DNA of 64,000 nt from Pseudomonas sp. DC1.2 (GTDB taxonomy: Bacteria > Pseudomonadota > Gammaproteobacteria > Pseudomonadales > Pseudomonadaceae), in contig NZ_CP133782.1 in the NCBI RefSeq assembly GCF_034351645.1, positions 4,159,001 to 4,223,000 on the forward strand, written 5' to 3'. The notes below the pieces were generated by a model. It saw only the letters and a list, made by a program, of their open reading frames with translations, did not search any database and had not been told where the DNA came from. Positions 46,471 through 57,757 of this stretch are shown piece by piece. How positions within the stretch are numbered: position 1 is the first letter of the stretch; each line of letters opens with the position of its first letter. A program made the position numbers and the translations under genes.

Positions 46471-47979
46471 ATGCGTATCCACGTCAGTTTCATCGACCGC
46501 GTTGGCATTACCCAGGAAGTCCTGGCCCTGCTCGGTGGGCGCAATCTCAATCTGGATGCGGTGGAAATGGTGCCGCCCAACGTCTACATAGATGCCCCGA
46601 CACTCAGCCCGCAAGTGCTCGAAGAACTGCGCGATGCGCTGTTCAGCGTCCGCGGCGTGCAAGCGGTGACGGTGGTCGACATCCTGCCCGGCCAGCGTCG
46701 CCATTTGCAGCTCGACGCCTTGCTCGCCGCTATGACGGACCCGGTTCTGGCCCTGGACAGCGCTGGCAAAATATTACTGGCCAACCCGGCGCTGATTGCC
46801 CTGTACGGACGCGAACCGGCGGGGGAAAGCGTCGCCGAGCTTTTTTCCGACCCCGCATTGCTCGATGCGTTGCTGGAGAACGGCTTTCGTCTGCCGTTGC
46901 GCGAAATCACCGTCAACGGTCAGACCTTGTTACTGGACGCCACACCGATTACCGACGCTGGCGCCCTGCTCACCCTGTATCAACCGAATCGCATCGGCGA
47001 ACAACTGTCGGCCTTGCACCACGACCATGCCGAAGGCTTCGATGCACTGCTCGGCGAATCTGCCGCCATTCGTACCCTCAAGGCTCGCGCCCAGCGCGTG
47101 GCGGCCCTGGATGCGCCGTTGTTGATCCAGGGCGAAACCGGCACCGGCAAAGAACTGGTGGCGCGGGCTTGTCACGCCATCAGTGCGCGCTACAGTGCGC
47201 CATTCCTGGCCTTGAACTGTGCGGCACTGCCGGAAAACCTGGCCGAAAGCGAACTGTTCGGCTACGCACCCGGCGCGTTCACCGGCGCCCAACGGGGCGG
47301 CAAACCCGGGCTTATGGAGTTAGCCAACCAGGGCACGGTATTTCTTGACGAGATCGGCGAGATGTCACCGTACTTGCAGGCCAAACTGCTGCGTTTCCTT
47401 AACGACGGCAGCTTCCGCCGGGTCGGCGGCGATCGTGAGGTGAAGGTCAACGTGCGGATCCTCAGCGCAACCCACCGCGACCTGGAAAAAATGGTCAGCG
47501 AAGGCACGTTCCGTGAAGACCTGTTCTATCGCCTCAACGTGCTCAACGTTGAAGTCCCACCGCTTCGCGAACGCGGCCAGGACATTCTGCTGTTGGCACG
47601 CTACTTCATGCAGCAGGCCTGCGCGCAAATCCAGCGCCCGGTCTGCCGCCTGGCGCCGGGCACTTACCCGGCACTGCTGGGCAACCGCTGGCCGGGCAAC
47701 GTGCGGCAATTGCAAAACGTAATCTTCCGTGCAGCTGCGATTTGTGAAAGCAGCCTGGTGGACATCGGCGACCTCGACATCGCCGGCACCTCCGTGGCAC
47801 GCCAGAGTGACAGCGACGTCGATAGCCTCGAACAGGCCGTGGATGACTTCGAGAAAACCCTGCTGGAAAAACTTTACGCCAGCTATCCCTCGACCCGCCA
47901 ACTGGCCAATCGGCTGCAAACCTCTCACACCGCGATTGCCCATCGGTTGCGCAAATACGGTATTCCCAATAAACCGTAA
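46471..47979 (+). CDS. gcsR: Sigma-54-dependent TyrR-like activator (GcsR type)
   Basis: A 502-residue enhancer-binding protein. Residues 1-74 are an ACT domain (IHVSFIDRVGITQEVLALLG), 78-190 a PAS-like region, 191-440 the AAA+ domain with Walker A GETGTGKE (221-228), GAFTGA (268-273), Walker B VFLDE (290-294) and WPGNVRQL (407-414), and 470-496 a TyrR-type helix-turn-helix. The intact GAFTGA means it can contact sigma-54, unlike E. coli TyrR. Directly downstream are gcvH, gcvP, sdaA and gcvT, as with P. aeruginosa GcsR (PA2449), a glycine-responsive activator. PhhR is the alternative, but the neighbours favour GcsR. Confidence 0.85.
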   Translation: MRIHVSFIDRVGITQEVLALLGGRNLNLDAVEMVPPNVYIDAPTLSPQVLEELRDALFSVRGVQAVTVVDILPGQRRHLQLDALLAAMTDPVLALDSAGKILLANPALIALYGREPAGESVAELFSDPALLDALLENGFRLPLREITVNGQTLLLDATPITDAGALLTLYQPNRIGEQLSALHHDHAEGFDALLGESAAIRTLKARAQRVAALDAPLLIQGETGTGKELVARACHAISARYSAPFLALNCAALPENLAESELFGYAPGAFTGAQRGGKPGLMELANQGTVFLDEIGEMSPYLQAKLLRFLNDGSFRRVGGDREVKVNVRILSATHRDLEKMVSEGTFREDLFYRLNVLNVEVPPLRERGQDILLLARYFMQQACAQIQRPVCRLAPGTYPALLGNRWPGNVRQLQNVIFRAAAICESSLVDIGDLDIAGTSVARQSDSDVDSLEQAVDDFEKTLLEKLYASYPSTRQLANRLQTSHTAIAHRLRKYGIPNKP

Positions 47980-48051
47980 CGCGCCCGTTTCATGAACATC
48001 CGCACAGGGTCTGTGACACCAGAACCACCGTACTTAGAAGCGACCTTCATC

Positions 48052-48069
48052 TGTACTGAAAGCGCTACA
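48052..48069. promoter_or_regulatory. TyrR-like box 1 upstream of gcvH
   Basis: TGTACT-N6-GCTACA, an 18-bp inverted repeat of the TyrR box form (TGTAAA-N6-TTTACA). Probable GcsR site. Confidence 0.55.
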
Positions 48070-48070
48070 G

Positions 48071-48088
48071 CGGAACGATATCGCTACA
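48071..48088. promoter_or_regulatory. TyrR-like box 2 upstream of gcvH
   Basis: CGGAAC-GATATC-GCTACA; its minus-strand form TGTAGC-N6-GTTCCG shares both halves with the TGTAAC/GTTCCG elements reported for GcsR. It lies 19 bases from box 1, centre to centre. Confidence 0.6.
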
Positions 48089-48151
48089 CGATCTTTGGAT
48101 CACCGCTGTGCAAGGCTTTGATCCCATTACGCTTTTTTCTTGGCTTCTGGC

Positions 48152-48169
48152 TGTAGCGATTTCGCTACA
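48152..48169. promoter_or_regulatory. TyrR-like box 3 upstream of gcvH
   Basis: TGTAGCGA-TT-TCGCTACA is a perfect 18-bp palindrome, about 100 bases before the predicted transcription start. Confidence 0.65.
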
Positions 48170-48203
48170 AGCGCTGGTTTCGCTCATCCCTAAAAAATAC
48201 TTA

Positions 48204-48216
48204 AATCATTGATTTA
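48204..48216. promoter_or_regulatory. IHF-like site
   Basis: AATCAT-N4-TTA differs in one base from the IHF consensus WATCAA-N4-TTR and lies in an AT-rich tract between the activator boxes and the sigma-54 promoter, where DNA bending is expected. Confidence 0.45.
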
Positions 48217-48232
48217 AAACAATTTATTAACA

Positions 48233-48249
48233 TTGGCCGCAATATTGCT
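48233..48249 (+). promoter_or_regulatory. Sigma-54 promoter of gcvH-gcvP-sdaA-gcvT
   Basis: TTGGCCGCAATATTGCT has GG (48235-48236) and GC (48247-48248) exactly ten bases apart, the invariant -24/-12 layout, with TTGC as in the consensus. The start point would be near 48260, giving an 84-base leader before gcvH. Confidence 0.8.
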
Positions 48250-48343
48250 AATGCTTATTGAAAAGCAGCGCCCCTCCATCAGGGCTTTTGCCCACGTATT
48301 CAATCGCGTCCACCAGACGAGTCTGGCCCCCTTAGGAGTTTCC

Positions 48344-48727
48344 ATGAGCGAATTGCGTTTTACTGAAGATCACGAATGGCTGCGTACCGAAGCTGACGGC
48401 ACCGTCACGGTCGGTATCACCGCTTTCGCGCAGAACGCCCTGGGCGACGTGGTGTTCGTGCAACTGCCTGAGCTTCAGGCTTACGAAAAAGGCGCTGAAG
48501 CCGCCACCGTGGAATCGGTAAAAGCCGCCAGCGGCGTGTACATGCCGTTGGACGGCGACGTTCTGGAAGTGAACCCGGCACTCGACAACAGCCCCGAACG
48601 GGTCAACGAAGATCCGTTGGGCGAAGGCTGGTTCTTCCGCTTCCGGCCAACCGACGCCTCGGCTGTTGCCCAATTGCTGGATCAAGACGCTTACGACCGT
48701 CTGATCAAAGCTAACGCCCAAGCCTGA
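48344..48727 (+). CDS. gcvH: Glycine cleavage system H protein
   Basis: A 127-residue lipoyl carrier that shuttles the aminomethyl group between GcvP and GcvT. The lipoylated Lys is K60 in [10 protein letters not shown]. The start is ATG 48344 ([12 protein letters not shown]), with TTAGGAGTTTCC upstream; the longer frame begins inside the sigma-54 promoter. First gene of the GcsR-type operon, 11 bases before gcvP. Confidence 0.95.
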   Translation: MSELRFTEDHEWLRTEADGTVTVGITAFAQNALGDVVFVQLPELQAYEKGAEAATVESVKAASGVYMPLDGDVLEVNPALDNSPERVNEDPLGEGWFFRFRPTDASAVAQLLDQDAYDRLIKANAQA

Positions 48728-48738
48728 GGAGCGCCGAC

Positions 48739-51591
48739 ATGACTCAAGTCAACCTGACGACCGCCAACGAATTCATCGCGCGCCATATCGGCCCGCGCGC
48801 AGGCGACGAACAAGCGATGCTCAACAGCCTCGGCTTTGACTCCCTGGAAGCCCTGAGCGCCAGCGTCATCCCGGACAGCATCAAAGGCACCAGCGTGCTC
48901 GGCCTCGAAGACGGCCTGAGCGAAGCAGATGCCTTGGCGTTGATCAAGTCCATCGCCAGTAAAAACCAGCTGTTCAAGACCTACATCGGCCAGGGTTACT
49001 ACGGCACGCACACGCCATCGCCGATTCTGCGCAACCTGTTGGAAAACCCGGCCTGGTACACCGCTTATACCCCGTACCAACCGGAGATTTCCCAGGGTCG
49101 TCTCGAAGCGCTGCTGAACTTCCAGACCCTGATCAGCGACCTGTCCGGCCTGCCGATCGCCAACGCGTCTTTGCTGGACGAAGCCACCGCCGCTGCCGAA
49201 GCCATGACGTTCTGCAAGCGCCTGAGCAAGAACAAGAGCAGCCACGCGTTCTTCGCTTCCGTGCATTGCCACCCGCAAACCCTCGACGTATTGCGCACCC
49301 GTGCCGAGCCGCTGGGCATCGATGTAGTCGTCGGTGATGAACGCGAACTCAGCGACGTGACGCCGTTCTTCGGCGCCCTGCTGCAATACCCGGCGAGCAA
49401 CGGTGATGTGTTCGACTACCGTGAACTGACCGAACGCTTCCACGCCGCCAACGCGCTGGTGGCCGTAGCCGCTGACCTGCTGGCCCTGACCGTCCTGACC
49501 CCGCCGGGCGAGTTCGGTGCCGACGTCGCCATCGGCAGCGCCCAACGCTTCGGCGTGCCGCTGGGCTTTGGTGGCCCACACGCGGCGTATTTCTCCACCA
49601 AAGACGCGTTCAAGCGCGACATGCCGGGCCGCCTGGTCGGCGTTTCCGTGGATCGTTTCGGCAAACCGGCCCTGCGCTTGGCCATGCAGACCCGCGAGCA
49701 ACATATCCGCCGCGAGAAAGCCACCAGCAACATCTGCACCGCGCAAGTTCTGCTCGCCAACATCGCCAGCATGTACGCCGTCTACCACGGCCCGAAAGGC
49801 CTGACCCAAATCGCCACACGCATTCATCACCTGACCGCGATCCTCGCCAAAGGCTTGAGCGCACTGGGCCTGACGGTCGAGCAAGAAAGCTTCTTCGACA
49901 CCCTGACCCTCAAAACCGGCGTCCACACTGCGGCGCTGCATGACAAGGCTCACGCGCAGCAGATCAACCTGCGCGTCATCGATGGCGAACGTCTGGGCCT
50001 GTCCCTCGACGAAACCACTAGTCAGGCCGATGTGCAAACCCTGTGGGCACTCTTGGCTGACGGCAAAAACCTGCCAGATTTCAACGCCCTCGCCGCGTCG
50101 GTGGTCAGCACCTTGCCGGCCGCGCTGGTTCGTCAGTCGCCGATCCTCAGCCACCCGGTGTTCAACCGTTATCACTCCGAAACCGAGCTGATGCGCTATC
50201 TGCGCAAGCTGGCCGACAAGGACCTGGCACTGGATCGCACCATGATTCCGCTGGGTTCATGCACCATGAAACTCAACGCCGCCAGCGAGATGATCCCGGT
50301 GACCTGGGCTGAGTTCGGCGCCCTGCACCCGTTCGCCCCAGCCGAGCAAAGCGCCGGCTATCAGCAATTGACCGATGAGCTGGAAGCGATGCTGTGCGCC
50401 GCCACCGGCTACGACTCGATCTCACTGCAACCGAACGCCGGCTCGCAAGGCGAATACGCCGGCCTGCTGGCGATTCGGGCTTATCACCAGAGTCGTGGCG
50501 ATGAACGTCGTGATATCTGCCTGATTCCCTCGTCCGCCCACGGCACCAACCCGGCCACCGCCAACATGGCCGGTATGCGTGTCGTCGTCACCGCGTGCGA
50601 TGCCCGTGGCAACGTCGATATCGAAGACCTGCGCGCCAAGGCCATCGAGCACCGTGAACACCTCGCTGCGCTGATGATCACTTACCCGTCGACCCACGGC
50701 GTGTTCGAAGAAGGCATCCGCGAAATCTGCGGCATCATTCACGACCACGGCGGCCAGGTGTACATCGACGGCGCCAACATGAACGCGATGGTCGGCCTCT
50801 GCGCACCGGGCAAGTTCGGCGGCGACGTGTCGCACCTGAACCTGCACAAAACCTTCTGCATCCCGCACGGCGGTGGCGGTCCGGGTGTAGGTCCGATTGG
50901 CGTCAAAGCACACCTGACACCGTTCCTGCCGGGCCACGCCCAGATGGAGCGCAAGGAAGGCGCGGTCTGTGCGGCCCCATTCGGCAGCGCAAGCATTTTG
51001 CCGATCACCTGGATGTACATCCGGATGATGGGCGGCGCGGGTTTGAAGCGCGCGTCGCAACTGGCGATCCTCAATGCCAACTACATTTCCCGTCGCCTGG
51101 AAGAGCACTACCCCGTCCTCTACACCGGCAGCAATGGTCTGGTGGCGCATGAGTGCATCCTCGATCTGCGCCCACTGAAAGACAGCAGCGGCATCAGCGT
51201 CGATGACGTCGCCAAGCGCCTGATCGACTTCGGCTTCCATGCGCCAACCATGTCGTTCCCGGTCGCCGGAACACTGATGATCGAGCCGACCGAAAGCGAA
51301 TCCAGGGAAGAACTGGACCGCTTCTGCGACGCGATGATCCGCATTCGCGACGAAATCCGCGCAGTGGAAAACGGCACACTGGACAAGGAAGACAACCCAC
51401 TGAAAAACGCACCGCACACCGCCGCCGAAATCGTCGGTGAGTGGACGCACCCCTACAGCCGTGAGCAAGCGGTGTACCCGGTCGCGTCGTTGATCGAAGG
51501 CAAATACTGGCCACCGGTCGGTCGCGTCGACAACGTGTTTGGTGATCGCAACCTGGTATGCGCCTGCCCATCGATCGAAAGCTACGCTTGA
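48739..51591 (+). CDS. gcvP: Glycine dehydrogenase (decarboxylating), P protein
   Basis: A 950-residue PLP enzyme that decarboxylates glycine and loads the aminomethyl group onto GcvH. It is the fused two-half form. The PLP Lys is K704 in [18 protein letters not shown]; a [22 protein letters not shown] start and the [18 protein letters not shown] motif are typical. Second gene of the operon. In P. aeruginosa glyA2 follows gcvP2, but here the next gene is sdaA. Confidence 0.96.
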   Translation: MTQVNLTTANEFIARHIGPRAGDEQAMLNSLGFDSLEALSASVIPDSIKGTSVLGLEDGLSEADALALIKSIASKNQLFKTYIGQGYYGTHTPSPILRNLLENPAWYTAYTPYQPEISQGRLEALLNFQTLISDLSGLPIANASLLDEATAAAEAMTFCKRLSKNKSSHAFFASVHCHPQTLDVLRTRAEPLGIDVVVGDERELSDVTPFFGALLQYPASNGDVFDYRELTERFHAANALVAVAADLLALTVLTPPGEFGADVAIGSAQRFGVPLGFGGPHAAYFSTKDAFKRDMPGRLVGVSVDRFGKPALRLAMQTREQHIRREKATSNICTAQVLLANIASMYAVYHGPKGLTQIATRIHHLTAILAKGLSALGLTVEQESFFDTLTLKTGVHTAALHDKAHAQQINLRVIDGERLGLSLDETTSQADVQTLWALLADGKNLPDFNALAASVVSTLPAALVRQSPILSHPVFNRYHSETELMRYLRKLADKDLALDRTMIPLGSCTMKLNAASEMIPVTWAEFGALHPFAPAEQSAGYQQLTDELEAMLCAATGYDSISLQPNAGSQGEYAGLLAIRAYHQSRGDERRDICLIPSSAHGTNPATANMAGMRVVVTACDARGNVDIEDLRAKAIEHREHLAALMITYPSTHGVFEEGIREICGIIHDHGGQVYIDGANMNAMVGLCAPGKFGGDVSHLNLHKTFCIPHGGGGPGVGPIGVKAHLTPFLPGHAQMERKEGAVCAAPFGSASILPITWMYIRMMGGAGLKRASQLAILNANYISRRLEEHYPVLYTGSNGLVAHECILDLRPLKDSSGISVDDVAKRLIDFGFHAPTMSFPVAGTLMIEPTESESREELDRFCDAMIRIRDEIRAVENGTLDKEDNPLKNAPHTAAEIVGEWTHPYSREQAVYPVASLIEGKYWPPVGRVDNVFGDRNLVCACPSIESYA

Positions 51592-51600
51592 ACATGTAGA

Positions 51601-51680
51601 GGGCGGGTTCGCTCGCCCCTCGCTTTCAAGAACACCCTGTATCCCCTGTGGAACCGAGCCTGCCCGCTCCCGCAGGGGAT
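51601..51680. repeat. Hairpins and REP-like repeat between gcvP and sdaA
   Basis: GGGCG-GGTTCGCT-CGCCC (51601-51618) is one hairpin; ATCCCCTG...CAGGGGAT (51641-51680) is a second, longer one of the REP type. Confidence 0.65.
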
Positions 51681-51736
51681 CTGCGCCTTGCACCAGATTC
51701 CGCGAATTCCTATAACGAGAAACCGGAGAACCACTC

Positions 51737-53113
<1,377 letters not shown>

Positions 53114-53155
53114 TGCGCGCGCATTGGCACCTGCACACTTTTTCAGGAGCTGAAT

Positions 53156-54280
53156 ATGTCCACCGAACAATTGCTGAAAACCCCACTGCACGCACTGCAC
53201 ATCGAACTCGGCGCGCGCATGGTGCCCTTCGCCGGCTACGACATGCCGGTGCAATACCCACTGGGCGTGATGAAGGAACACCAGCACACCCGTGATCAGG
53301 CCGGACTGTTCGATGTCTCGCACATGGGCCAGATCCGCCTGACCGGTGCTAACGCCGCCAAGGCACTGGAAACCCTGGTGCCGGTGGACATCATCGACCT
53401 GCCGGTGGGCATGCAGCGCTACGCCATGTTCACCAACGAAACCGGCGGCATTCTGGACGACTTGATGGTCGCCAATCTGGGCAATGACGAACTGTTCCTG
53501 GTGGTCAACGCCGCCTGCAAGGACCAGGACCTGGCGCACCTGCGCAAGCACCTCGGCGACCAGTGCAGCGTCGAACCGCTGTTTGAAGAACGCGCTTTGC
53601 TGGCGCTGCAAGGCCCGGCTGCGGTCACGGCACTCGCACGCCTGGCGCCCGACGTGGCGAAAATGACCTTCATGCAGTTCACTCGCGTGACGCTGCTGGG
53701 CGTGGACTGCTTTGTCAGCCGCTCGGGCTACACCGGTGAAGACGGTTTCGAAATTTCCGTACCGGCCGCCAACGCCGAAGCTCTGGCTCGCGCCCTGCTG
53801 GCTGAACCGGAAGTGGCAGCCATCGGCCTCGGCGCTCGTGACTCCCTGCGCCTGGAAGCCGGTCTATGCCTGTACGGCCACGACATGAACACAGACACCA
53901 CCCCCATCGAAGCGAGCCTGCTGTGGGCCGTTTCCAAGCCGCGACGCGCCGATGGCGCCCGGGCTGGCGGCTTCCCTGGCGCTGAAAAAGTATTTGCCCA
54001 ACAGCAAAACGGAGTCAGCCGCAAGCGCGTGGGCCTGTTACCACAGGAACGCACGCCGGTGCGTGAAGGTGCAGAGATCGTCAACGAAGCCGGCGATATC
54101 ATCGGCAGCGTTTGCAGCGGTGGTTTCGGTCCGACCCTCGGTGGCCCACTGGCCATGGGTTATCTCGACAGCGCCTACATTGCGCTAGACACCCCGGTAT
54201 GGGCGATTGTTCGTGGGAAAAAGGTGCCTTTGCTTGTAAGCAAAATGCCATTTGTTCCACAACGCTACTATCGTGGTTGA
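53156..54280 (+). CDS. gcvT: Glycine cleavage system T protein (aminomethyltransferase)
   Basis: A 374-residue folate-dependent enzyme that frees ammonia from the GcvH aminomethyl group and makes methylene-tetrahydrofolate. Seen are [20 protein letters not shown] and FDVSHMGQI at the N-terminus, [13 protein letters not shown] with the catalytic Asp in [13 protein letters not shown] context, and [20 protein letters not shown]. It follows sdaA by 42 bases and ends the operon; a hairpin lies just downstream (54303-54340). Confidence 0.94.
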   Translation: MSTEQLLKTPLHALHIELGARMVPFAGYDMPVQYPLGVMKEHQHTRDQAGLFDVSHMGQIRLTGANAAKALETLVPVDIIDLPVGMQRYAMFTNETGGILDDLMVANLGNDELFLVVNAACKDQDLAHLRKHLGDQCSVEPLFEERALLALQGPAAVTALARLAPDVAKMTFMQFTRVTLLGVDCFVSRSGYTGEDGFEISVPAANAEALARALLAEPEVAAIGLGARDSLRLEAGLCLYGHDMNTDTTPIEASLLWAVSKPRRADGARAGGFPGAEKVFAQQQNGVSRKRVGLLPQERTPVREGAEIVNEAGDIIGSVCSGGFGPTLGGPLAMGYLDSAYIALDTPVWAIVRGKKVPLLVSKMPFVPQRYYRG

Positions 54281-54297
54281 TTAACTGTTTCCCTGCG

Positions 54298-54340
54298 TAA
54301 CGCAGTTGCGTTAACACTGCACTAATGTGTAACGCAACTG
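54298..54340. repeat. Inverted-repeat cluster after gcvT
   Basis: TAACGCA occurs at 54298-54304 and 54330-54336 and inverted at 54307-54313. CAGTTGCGTTA (54303-54313) and TAACGCAACTG (54330-54340) are perfect 11-bp arms, extended by ACAC/GTGT with one bulge. No T run follows. Confidence 0.7.
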
Positions 54341-54461
54341 CCATAAAACAGTGCAGACCTTCGACGATCAAGCTGGCTTATAACAGTTGAAGAAAATCCA
54401 ACACTGCTCTCGATTAAGCGCACTAGTGAACACACTAATAGCCAGTAACCCGAGTAAAACC

Positions 54462-54487
54462 GGACTCCCCACGGGGCTTGTTTTTTC
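54462..54487 (+). terminator. Possible terminator upstream of the cold-shock gene
   Basis: A short GGACTCCCCACGGGGCTTG hairpin followed by six T. It probably ends read-through from gcvT before the cold-shock promoter. Confidence 0.6.
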
Positions 54488-54670
54488 TCCAGAAGTTGGC
54501 GTAGAGTTTGTTCACTGTGTTTGCATGGGTCGCTTGGAATCGTGACCTGGGCAGTAGCCTACAAGTTAGCTACATCCCGCTCGACGTCTTCTTACTTTCC
54601 TGCAACCAGCCCCAGTACTCTTTCATGAGAAGGAGACTGCCATTAATTTTTGCGTCAAAGGAATTAAGAA
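54488..54670 (+). promoter_or_regulatory. Cold-shock gene promoter and leader
   Basis: Gene-free stretch between the terminator and the ATG at 54671. Cold-shock genes usually have long structured leaders, and this length fits, but I cannot place the start site. AAGGAATTAAGAA supplies the ribosome site. Confidence 0.45.
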
Positions 54671-54883
54671 ATGTCCCAACGTCAGAGCGGCACCGTCAAG
54701 TGGTTTAACGACGAGAAAGGTTTTGGTTTTATCACTCCAGAAAGCGGTCCGGATTTGTTCGTGCATTTCCGCGCTATTCAGGGCAACGGCTTCAAGAGCC
54801 TGAAAGAAGGCCAGAAAGTGACATTCGTTGCCGTACAAGGCCAGAAAGGCATGCAGGCTGACGAAGTCCAGGCAGAAGCTTAA
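54671..54883 (+). CDS. CspA-family cold-shock protein
   Basis: A 70-residue OB-fold nucleic-acid chaperone. RNP1 is KGFGFI (residues 17-22) and RNP2 is LFVHF (about 31-35); the surrounding [20 protein letters not shown] is diagnostic. It binds single-stranded RNA and DNA and eases translation in the cold. Monocistronic, with a strong terminator right after it. Several paralogues exist in each Pseudomonas genome, so I do not give a symbol. Confidence 0.95.
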   Translation: MSQRQSGTVKWFNDEKGFGFITPESGPDLFVHFRAIQGNGFKSLKEGQKVTFVAVQGQKGMQADEVQAEA

Positions 54884-54894
54884 TCTTCTGTAAC

Positions 54895-54933
54895 GAAAAA
54901 GCCCCTGATGCTGACATCGGGGGCTTTTTTATG
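54895..54933 (+). terminator. Terminator after the cold-shock gene
   Basis: AAAAAGCCCCTGATG-CTGA-CATCGGGGGCTTTTTT: a strong stem with a six-T tail. Confidence 0.92.
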
Positions 54934-54978
54934 CGCGCAAATCCGTAAAATGGCTTCTTTTTTCATCCAGAGGCTGCC

Positions 54979-55467
54979 ATGTCGAAACACCTGCTCCAAC
55001 CCGAGGGTGACTTTCCCGCGGCCGCCCTGGGTCGTCGCCTGGCAGCGATGTTCTATGACTTTCTGTTGTGTACCGCCCTGTTGATCGTCACCAGCGGTGC
55101 TTACAAGATGATCCAGATGGCGATCATCGGTGAAGACAAGATGCGCACCCTCACCGAAGCCGGGGCCCTGGACGGTGATCCATTGCTCTCGACGGTGATG
55201 CTGTTTGTGCTGTTCGGTTTCTTCGCCAAGTTCTGGACCTGGTCCGGTCAGACCTTGGGCATGCAAGTGTGGGGCATCCGCGTGCAGAACGCCGATGGCT
55301 CGGCTATCAGCCTGTGGCAAGCGCTGTTGCGATTTGTGGTGTCGATCGCATCATGGCTGTGCATGGGCGTTGGGTTCTTCTGGTCACTGTTCGATAAACA
55401 GAAGCGCAGCTGGCATGACATGTACTCCAATACCCAGTTAGTACGGATTCCAAAGAAGAGCAAATAA
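54979..55467 (+). CDS. RDD-family inner-membrane protein
   Basis: A 162-residue membrane protein of the RDD family. After AALGRRLAAMFYDFLLCTALLI, the first helix with the R..D motif, come two further helices (VMLFVLFGFFAKFWTW and LLRFVVSIASWLCMGVGFFWSLFD) and the GQTLGMQVWGIRVQNADG loop typical of the family, then WHDMYSNTQLVRI. Function is unknown; some RDD proteins act as Na+/H+ antiporters. No operon partners. Confidence 0.88.
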   Translation: MSKHLLQPEGDFPAAALGRRLAAMFYDFLLCTALLIVTSGAYKMIQMAIIGEDKMRTLTEAGALDGDPLLSTVMLFVLFGFFAKFWTWSGQTLGMQVWGIRVQNADGSAISLWQALLRFVVSIASWLCMGVGFFWSLFDKQKRSWHDMYSNTQLVRIPKKSK

Positions 55468-55580
55468 TTGTGGGCGGCAAAACCCGTCTGGCAGACTGCT
55501 CGCGGAGAGCGCGTTGCAGTCGAGACTAATGCCGACTGACACACCGCTATCGCGAGCAGTTTCCCTCACCCTTGCTCGCT
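55468..55580. repeat. REP-like repeat region
   Basis: GACTGCTCGCGGAGAGCG and CTATCGCGAGCAGTTTC are inverted with respect to each other between the convergent RDD and nadA genes, similar in kind to the repeat at 31030. Confidence 0.6.
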
Positions 55581-55593
55581 GGCGTGGCAGATT

Positions 55594-56652
55594 TTAAGCG
55601 TTACCCGCCAGTTTCATCCGCGCGGCTTGAGTGAAATCGAGCATGCGCTTCAACGGCCGAATTGCTTGCGGGATCAACGCCGGATCGACAAATATTTCAT
55701 TCGTCCCTTCACGCAAGCTCTTCAGCGTCCGCTCAAGAGTATTCATGGCCATCCACGGACAATGTGCGCAACTGCGGCACGCTGCGCCGTTACCGGCCGT
55801 AGGGGCTTCGATAAAGACCTTGTCCGGGCACAGCTGCTGCATTTTGTAGAAAATGCCGCGGTCGGTGGCGACGATAAAAGTCGTGTTCGGCAAACTCTGC
55901 GCTGCTGCAATCAACTGGCTGGTGGAACCGACGGCGTCGGCCAGTTCGATAACCGATGTCGGCGACTCTGGATGCACCAGAATGGCCGCGTCCGGATAGA
56001 GCGCCTTCATGTCTTCGAGCTGCTTGGACTTGAACTCTTCGTGAACGATGCAGGCGCCGTCCCACAACAGCATGTCGGCGCCAGTCTTGCGCTGGATATA
56101 GGTGCCCAGGTGCTTGTCCGGCCCCCAAATGATGGTTTCGCCGTTATCCATCAAGCTTTCGACGATCTCTAGCGCGCAGCTTGAGGTCACCACCCAATCA
56201 GCTCGAGCCTTGACCGCCGCCGACGTGTTGGCATACACCACCACCGTGCGCTCCGGATGCTGATCACAGAACGCTGAAAACTCATCCACCGGGCAACCCA
56301 AGTCCAGCGAGCAGGTCGCTTCCAGTGTGGGCATCAACACACGTTTTTCAGGGTTGAGGATTTTCGCCGTCTCCCCCATGAACTTCACACCGGCGACAAC
56401 GACAGTTTTGGCCGGATGGGCATTGCCAAAGCGCGCCATCTCCAGCGAATCAGAAACGCAGCCACCGGTTTCTTCGGCCAGAGCCTGAATCACCGGGTCG
56501 CAATAGAAGTGCGCTACCAGCACAGCGTCCTGAGCCTTAAGCTCGGCGGCAATGGCAGCGCGGTAATGAGCCTCTTCCTCGGGCGTCAGCGGCTTGGGCT
56601 GCTTGGCATCGAGGTGGGCTTGAACCAGAAGGCGTTCGGAAATTTGCGTCAT
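55594..56652 (-). CDS. nadA: Quinolinate synthase
   Basis: A 352-residue [4Fe-4S] enzyme that condenses iminoaspartate with dihydroxyacetone phosphate to quinolinate in NAD synthesis. Key stretches: [55 protein letters not shown], and cluster Cys in [23 protein letters not shown] and [15 protein letters not shown]. Monocistronic by spacing; the tRNA-Lys gene lies 270 bases upstream on the same strand. Confidence 0.94.
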   Translation of the reverse strand: MTQISERLLVQAHLDAKQPKPLTPEEEAHYRAAIAAELKAQDAVLVAHFYCDPVIQALAEETGGCVSDSLEMARFGNAHPAKTVVVAGVKFMGETAKILNPEKRVLMPTLEATCSLDLGCPVDEFSAFCDQHPERTVVVYANTSAAVKARADWVVTSSCALEIVESLMDNGETIIWGPDKHLGTYIQRKTGADMLLWDGACIVHEEFKSKQLEDMKALYPDAAILVHPESPTSVIELADAVGSTSQLIAAAQSLPNTTFIVATDRGIFYKMQQLCPDKVFIEAPTAGNGAACRSCAHCPWMAMNTLERTLKSLREGTNEIFVDPALIPQAIRPLKRMLDFTQAARMKLAGNA

Positions 56653-56861
56653 GATCGCAAGACCTGCGGGCGCTTTCGCGCGAAAGTCGAGTGTACACCC
56701 GGCTCCGGACCCTTGAGGGTACCGCCGGGAGAGTGAGTTTCATCAGGCACGGACAACGGTGAAGCTGCGCAAGGCTACAGAATATCCCGTGGATGCAAAA
56801 GATGATTCTGACCTGCGTCACATAGCGCCGCCCGGCGACTGAACAACCTCAAATCGCGGAC

Positions 56862-56905
56862 AAAAAAAAACCCGGAAATCCTCACTTTCGTGGGCCTTCC
56901 GGATT
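56862..56905 (-). terminator. Terminator after tRNA-Lys
   Basis: On the minus strand CCGGAAGGCCCAC-GAAA-GTGAGGATTTCCGG forms a hairpin with an imperfect middle, followed by nine T. Confidence 0.8.
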
Positions 56906-56924
56906 TTCTAAACTGCTGTAAAAA

Positions 56925-57000
56925 TGGTGGGTCGTGTGGGATTCGAACCTACGACCAATTGGTTAAAAGCCAACTGCTCTACCAACTGAGCTAACGACCC
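56925..57000 (-). tRNA. tRNA-Lys (anticodon TTT)
   Basis: A 76-base cloverleaf on the minus strand: acceptor GGGTCGT paired with ACGACCC, D loop AGCTCAGTTGGTAGAGC, anticodon loop CTTTTAA with anticodon TTT, T arm GTAGGTTCGAATCCTAC, and an encoded CCA end (TGG at 56925-56927 on the plus strand). It lies between nadA and queC with its own terminator. Confidence 0.97.
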
Positions 57001-57063
57001 GCTGTGTGGTGGCGCGTATAATACTGATTTTTAAGGACTATTCAACACCTAATTTGAAATAAA

Positions 57064-57756
57064 TCAAAAATAAGGGGTTGGATCACTGATTCCGGCCGTT
57101 GCAAAGCCTTCCGCACGCAGGCGGCAGCTGTCGCATTTACCGCATGCGTAGCCTTTATCGTCGGCCTGATAGCAGGAAACGGTCAGCCCATAATCAACAC
57201 CCAGCTTCACACCTTCCTGAACGATCTGCGCCTTACTCAAGTTCTGCAGCGGCGCCAGGATACGGAAGCCCTGCCCCTCTACACCGGCCTTGGTAGCCAG
57301 ATTCGCCATACGCTCGAAAGCCTCGACGAACTCGGGACGGCAGTCGGGGTAACCCGAATAGTCCACCGCGTTCACACCAATAAAGATGTCACGCGCGCCC
57401 AGCACTTCAGCCCAGCCCAACGCCAACGACAGAAATACAGTGTTACGTGCGGGCACGTAAGTCACCGGAATGCCTTCGCTAGGTGATTCAGGTACATCAA
57501 TACTGCTATCAGTCAGTGCGGAGCCACCGATGCCATTCAGGTTCAGGCCGATCACTTTGTGTTCAACCACACCTAAATCTCGCGCAACACGCTCGGCGGC
57601 GTGCAGCTCAGCACGATGCCGCTGACCGTAGTCAAAACTCATGGTGTAGCAGCTGTAGCCTTGCGCCTTGGCCATCGCGACGACGGTCGCCGAGTCGAGG
57701 CCGCCGGAGAGCAGGATGACCGCACGTTTTTCAGTAGTGTTTATTGGTTCAGTCAT
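57064..57756 (-). CDS. queC: 7-cyano-7-deazaguanine synthase
   Basis: A 230-residue ATP-dependent enzyme that makes preQ0, the queuosine precursor. The PP-loop is [13 protein letters not shown] (about residues 14-26), with SFDYGQRH after it, and a zinc site near the end, [20 protein letters not shown]. Start at ATG 57756, one base after the queE stop; the frame is open upstream but inside queE. It is the second gene of a queE-queC pair. Confidence 0.94.
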   Translation of the reverse strand: MTEPINTTEKRAVILLSGGLDSATVVAMAKAQGYSCYTMSFDYGQRHRAELHAAERVARDLGVVEHKVIGLNLNGIGGSALTDSSIDVPESPSEGIPVTYVPARNTVFLSLALGWAEVLGARDIFIGVNAVDYSGYPDCRPEFVEAFERMANLATKAGVEGQGFRILAPLQNLSKAQIVQEGVKLGVDYGLTVSCYQADDKGYACGKCDSCRLRAEGFATAGISDPTPYF

Positions 57757-57757
57757 A

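Noticed and set aside
48691..50175. A 494-codon minus-strand frame opposite gcvP
   Set aside because: Shadow; gcvP is complete with PLP Lys and normal length.
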